A stretch of DNA of 64,000 nt from Pseudobutyrivibrio ruminis DSM 9787 (GTDB lineage Bacteria > Bacillota > Clostridia > Lachnospirales > Lachnospiraceae): assembly GCF_900218035.1 (NCBI RefSeq), contig NZ_OBMR01000003.1, positions 186,001 through 250,000 of the forward strand. The letters run 5' to 3'. The position numbers and the translations under genes are program-made. Shown here in pieces: positions 61,399 to 64,000 of the stretch (positions are counted from its first letter, which is position 1; the number at the start of each line of letters is the position of its first letter). Below the pieces are notes generated by a model, which worked only from the letters and a program-made list of their open reading frames with translations, was not told where the DNA came from and made no database searches.

Positions 61399-62787
61399 AT
61401 GGAAACAAAGGATTTATTAGAGGACATCAAGTTACAAGAAATCATCGACCTGCTACGTTCTAATATCAGCGCGGAGGAGCTTATGGAGGCTCTGGACGAT
61501 TATCATGAAAATGATATCGCTGAAGCGTATGAGGCGCTGGAGCCAGAGGACCGTAGAAGGTTGTTCGATATCTTGGGAGCTGAGCGTCTATCAGAGATTT
61601 TCCCTTATATTGAAGATGTAGGTGAATATTTAGCAGAGATTACACCAGAGCAGGCTGCTGACGTCCTGGAAAACATGGATGCCGATGATGCGGTTGATGC
61701 TTTGGAAGATATCGAGGATGAGGAAGAGAGAGAGAAGCTCATCGCCCTCATGGATAAGGATGCATCTGCCGATGTACGACTGATTAATTCTTACGATGAG
61801 GATGAAATCGGTAGCATGATGACTACCAACTTCATCGTTATCGCAAAGAACTTCACTGTTAAGCAGGCAATGCGTTCGCTGATTTCTCAGTCAAAGGACA
61901 ACGACAACATCAACACTATTTATGTTGAGGACGAGGACAAGAAATACTACGGTGCTATCGAGCTTCGTGATCTTATTTTAGCTCGCGATTACACCCCATT
62001 GGACGATATCATCAGTCATAGCTATCCAAGCGTAAAAGCGGATGCCATGATTGCAGATACAATCGAAGATTTAAAGGATTACGCTGAGGATTCTATTCCA
62101 GTTCTTAATCCAAACGACGAAATCATTGGTGTTATCACATCTCAGGATATCATCGAAGCCGTAGATGATGAGATGGGTGAAGACTACGCTAAGTTGGCTG
62201 GTTTGACTGCAGAGGAAGATTTAAATGAGAGCTTGCCAGAGAGTATCAAAAAGCGTATTCCATGGCTATTGCTTTTACTTGGCCTTGGTCTTGTAACAAG
62301 CTCAGTTATCGGTATTTTTGATAAAGTAGTTGCATCTGTTGCAATTGTTGTTGTGTTCCAGTCATTGATTCTTGATATGGCAGGAAACGTTGGAACACAG
62401 TCACTGGCTGTTACCATTCGTGTGCTTATGGACGAGGAGATTTCTGGACTTGAAAAGGCTAAATTCGTTCTCAAGGAAATGCGTGTAGGTGGTACAAACG
62501 GATTGATTCTTGGTGTGTTGGCATTATTCTTCATAGCCGTATATTTACATGTATTTAAAGGCTATATTTGGTTTGCTGCCTTTAGAGTATCAAGTATCGT
62601 AGGATTTTCACTTTTTATTGCTATGATAGTATCAAGCTTTATCGGAACTATCATTCCAATTTTCTTCCACAAAATTAAAGTGGATCCAGCAGTTGCTTCA
62701 GGTCCACTTATCACAACAGTAAACGATTTGGTTGCTGTTGTTACATATTATGGTTTAGCTGGATTATTATTAGTTGGACATATTTAA
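61399..62787 (+). CDS. mgtE: Magnesium transporter MgtE
   Basis: 462 residues from ATG 61399 (GGAGAAAG upstream). Cytoplasmic MgtE N domain (about 10-130), two CBS domains (about 140-265), then five membrane helices. The membrane part has VFQSLILDMAGNVGTQSL, the family pore motif. It is a Mg2+-gated channel for Mg2+ uptake. Expression is probably controlled by the leader hairpins. Confidence 0.95.
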   Translation: METKDLLEDIKLQEIIDLLRSNISAEELMEALDDYHENDIAEAYEALEPEDRRRLFDILGAERLSEIFPYIEDVGEYLAEITPEQAADVLENMDADDAVDALEDIEDEEEREKLIALMDKDASADVRLINSYDEDEIGSMMTTNFIVIAKNFTVKQAMRSLISQSKDNDNINTIYVEDEDKKYYGAIELRDLILARDYTPLDDIISHSYPSVKADAMIADTIEDLKDYAEDSIPVLNPNDEIIGVITSQDIIEAVDDEMGEDYAKLAGLTAEEDLNESLPESIKKRIPWLLLLLGLGLVTSSVIGIFDKVVASVAIVVVFQSLILDMAGNVGTQSLAVTIRVLMDEEISGLEKAKFVLKEMRVGGTNGLILGVLALFFIAVYLHVFKGYIWFAAFRVSSIVGFSLFIAMIVSSFIGTIIPIFFHKIKVDPAVASGPLITTVNDLVAVVTYYGLAGLLLVGHI

Positions 62788-62805
62788 TTGTCTACGGGGG
62801 TGCTT

Positions 62806-63690
62806 ATGAAGGTATTAAATTTCGGCTCACTTAATTTAGATTATACCTATCAGGTTCCACACATTGTCAGGGAAGGAGAGACTATTTCTTCTAACGATGT
62901 TCAGATGCATTTGGGAGGAAAGGGCTTCAACCAATCTGTGGCGTTAGCCAGAGCAGGAGTGCCTGTTTACCATGCAGGTTTGGTAGGAGAGGAAGGTCTG
63001 GATTTTTATGATGCATGCCAGGAATGCGGCATCAAAACTGACTATATCAAAACTGTAACCGGCAGATGTGGCCATACCATCATTCAGGTGGATGATGAGG
63101 GCCAAAACAGCATAGTTTTATTTGGCGGTGCAAATCAAAAGAACACAAAAGAATACGTGGATGAAGTTCTAAAGAACTTTGAAACAGGTGACATACTTCT
63201 TCTTCAAAATGAGGTAAATGAGCTACCATATATAATTGATCAGGCCTTTGCGAAAGGAATGACCATTGTTTTAAATCCATCACCTATGAATGAAATAATA
63301 GATGAATGCGATTTGGGCAAGGTTTCCATATTTGTTTTGAACGAGACAGAGGGCCAGCAGCTGACAGGGCAGACAACACCTACCACAATAGTTGCTGCAA
63401 TGGAAGCAAGCTTTGCTAATGCAAAAATCGTTCTGACCCTTGGAAAGGGCGGTTCTATTTTCCACCACGGAGATGAGGAATTGTATCAAGCAGCTTTTGA
63501 TGTGGATACAGTCGATACCACAGCGGCAGGCGATACATTTACAGGATATTTAATTGCTGGAATTCTTAAAAAACAGCCTATGAGAGATGTGCTTGTGAAT
63601 GCATCTAAGGCAGCTGCTCTTGCAGTTAAAAAACAGGGAGCCGCACAGTCAATTCCATTTATGTCAGAGGTAGAATTATTCAATATGTAA
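62806..63690 (+). CDS. rbsK: Ribokinase (PfkB family)
   Basis: 294 residues from ATG 62806 (GGGGGTG upstream). PfkB fold with NFGSLNLDYTYQV, GGKGFNQSVALARAG, and the ATP/catalytic motif DTTAAGDTFTGYLI with base Asp. Phosphorylates ribose or a related sugar. It stands 18 nt after mgtE, without other rbs genes; other PfkB sugar kinase substrates cannot be excluded. Confidence 0.88.
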   Translation: MKVLNFGSLNLDYTYQVPHIVREGETISSNDVQMHLGGKGFNQSVALARAGVPVYHAGLVGEEGLDFYDACQECGIKTDYIKTVTGRCGHTIIQVDDEGQNSIVLFGGANQKNTKEYVDEVLKNFETGDILLLQNEVNELPYIIDQAFAKGMTIVLNPSPMNEIIDECDLGKVSIFVLNETEGQQLTGQTTPTTIVAAMEASFANAKIVLTLGKGGSIFHHGDEELYQAAFDVDTVDTTAAGDTFTGYLIAGILKKQPMRDVLVNASKAAALAVKKQGAAQSIPFMSEVELFNM

Positions 63691-63697
63691 TGATAAA

Positions 63698-63727
63698 ACT
63701 GGTGCTTTCGGGTGCCAGTTTTTTTAT
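63698..63727 (+). terminator. Intrinsic terminator of mgtE-rbsK
   Basis: AAACTGG / CCAGTTT closing a 12-nt loop, then a T run. Confidence 0.85.
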
Positions 63728-63854
63728 TTGGGACAGTTCTAGATGTGGTGTCTATTTTCACAAAGTTTACATACTTTAGCACAAAATATTGTAGAACTTA
63801 GTGCTTAATTGGTATAAAATTAGATTATACAAATTAATAAAGGAGCGTGACCCT

Positions 63855-64000
63855 ATGAAGAAAAACTACGTACTCGACACAAACATCTTGATTCACTGCC
63901 CTACAGCACTTTTTGGTTTTGATGACAACAATGTCCTCATTACTACGACAACGTTGCAAGAGCTTGATTCAAAGAAAACTGCTTTTGCGGAAGTGGGCTA
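63855..64000 (+). CDS. PhoH-family protein with PIN domain, 5' part
   Basis: ATG 63855 with AAAGGAG upstream; the gene leaves the window. The 48 residues seen (NYVLDTNILIHCP, then TTTLQELDSKK) are the start of a PIN nuclease domain, as in YlaK-type PIN-PhoH proteins, which continue with a PhoH ATPase. The first PIN Asp (D in LDTN) and Glu in LQELD are present. Confidence 0.85.
   Translation, partial: MKKNYVLDTNILIHCPTALFGFDDNNVLITTTTLQELDSKKTAFAEVG

Overview
The window looks like chromosome of a low-to-moderate GC anaerobic Firmicute of the Lachnospiraceae type (Butyrivibrio/Pseudobutyrivibrio-like). This is inferred from gene content: a PASTA kinase cluster, an Agr-type LytTR/GHKL pair, a membrane-anchored GH3 enzyme, an AmmeMemoRadiSam pair and a PspC pair. 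Purine-rich ribosome binding sites and TTGACA-17-TATAAT style promoters fit as well. No rRNA, tRNA, CRISPR array or transposase gene was seen.

Layout. 1-6.95 kb: a tight housekeeping operon (rsmB partial, rlmN, PP2C phosphatase, PASTA kinase, rsgA, rpe, thiamine pyrophosphokinase). 7-16.4 kb: a sulfur/cysteine locus with nifS-iscU, a convergent Rrf2 regulator, an SGNH hydrolase plus cystine-type ABC importer, then metY-cysK. Four promoters here, and a fifth before a methionine-synthase-like gene at 48.3 kb, carry the same dyad over the -35 or spacer, so they look like one Rrf2 (CymR/IscR-like) regulon. 16.4-19.2 kb: cell-wall genes (one degenerate amidase) and a glutathione peroxidase with a MarR/OhrR-like operator. 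19.8-28.4 kb: glycogen debranching enzyme, CydDC-like ABC pair, lipoprotein, small alarmone synthetase, two-component system. 28.5-33.3 kb: accessory-looking stretch with a tandem hairpin array, small membrane proteins, PspC, XRE regulator, thioredoxin and a HipA-like kinase with a partner protein. 33.3-43.5 kb: bL25, GNAT, MazG-like, EamA, a PLD-helicase/Nudix pair, a candidate type I toxin-antitoxin locus, a NifX-FKBP fusion and the AmmeMemoRadiSam genes. 43.6-64 kb: DegV, MFS, methylglyoxal synthase, HAD phosphatase, methionine synthase/LysR, Agr-like system, GH3, chemoreceptor, three small unknown genes, YitT, AAA+ ATPase, mgtE with an attenuator-like leader, ribokinase and the start of a PhoH/PIN protein.

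The most unusual signals are non-coding. (1) Two inverted copies, about 10 kb apart, of a roughly 520-630 bp element that is itself one giant imperfect hairpin. Their cores are nearly identical, while their outer stems have different sequences that are each perfectly self-complementary. (2) A tandem array of ten hairpins of about 52 nt whose stems change in a compensatory way along the array. (3) A compact toxin peptide/antisense RNA locus in which the lysine codons of the toxin supply the U-tract of the antisense terminator. (4) A leader before mgtE with a small ORF enclosed in a terminator-like hairpin. All functions are read from sequence only; coordinates of promoters and RNA ends are predictions.
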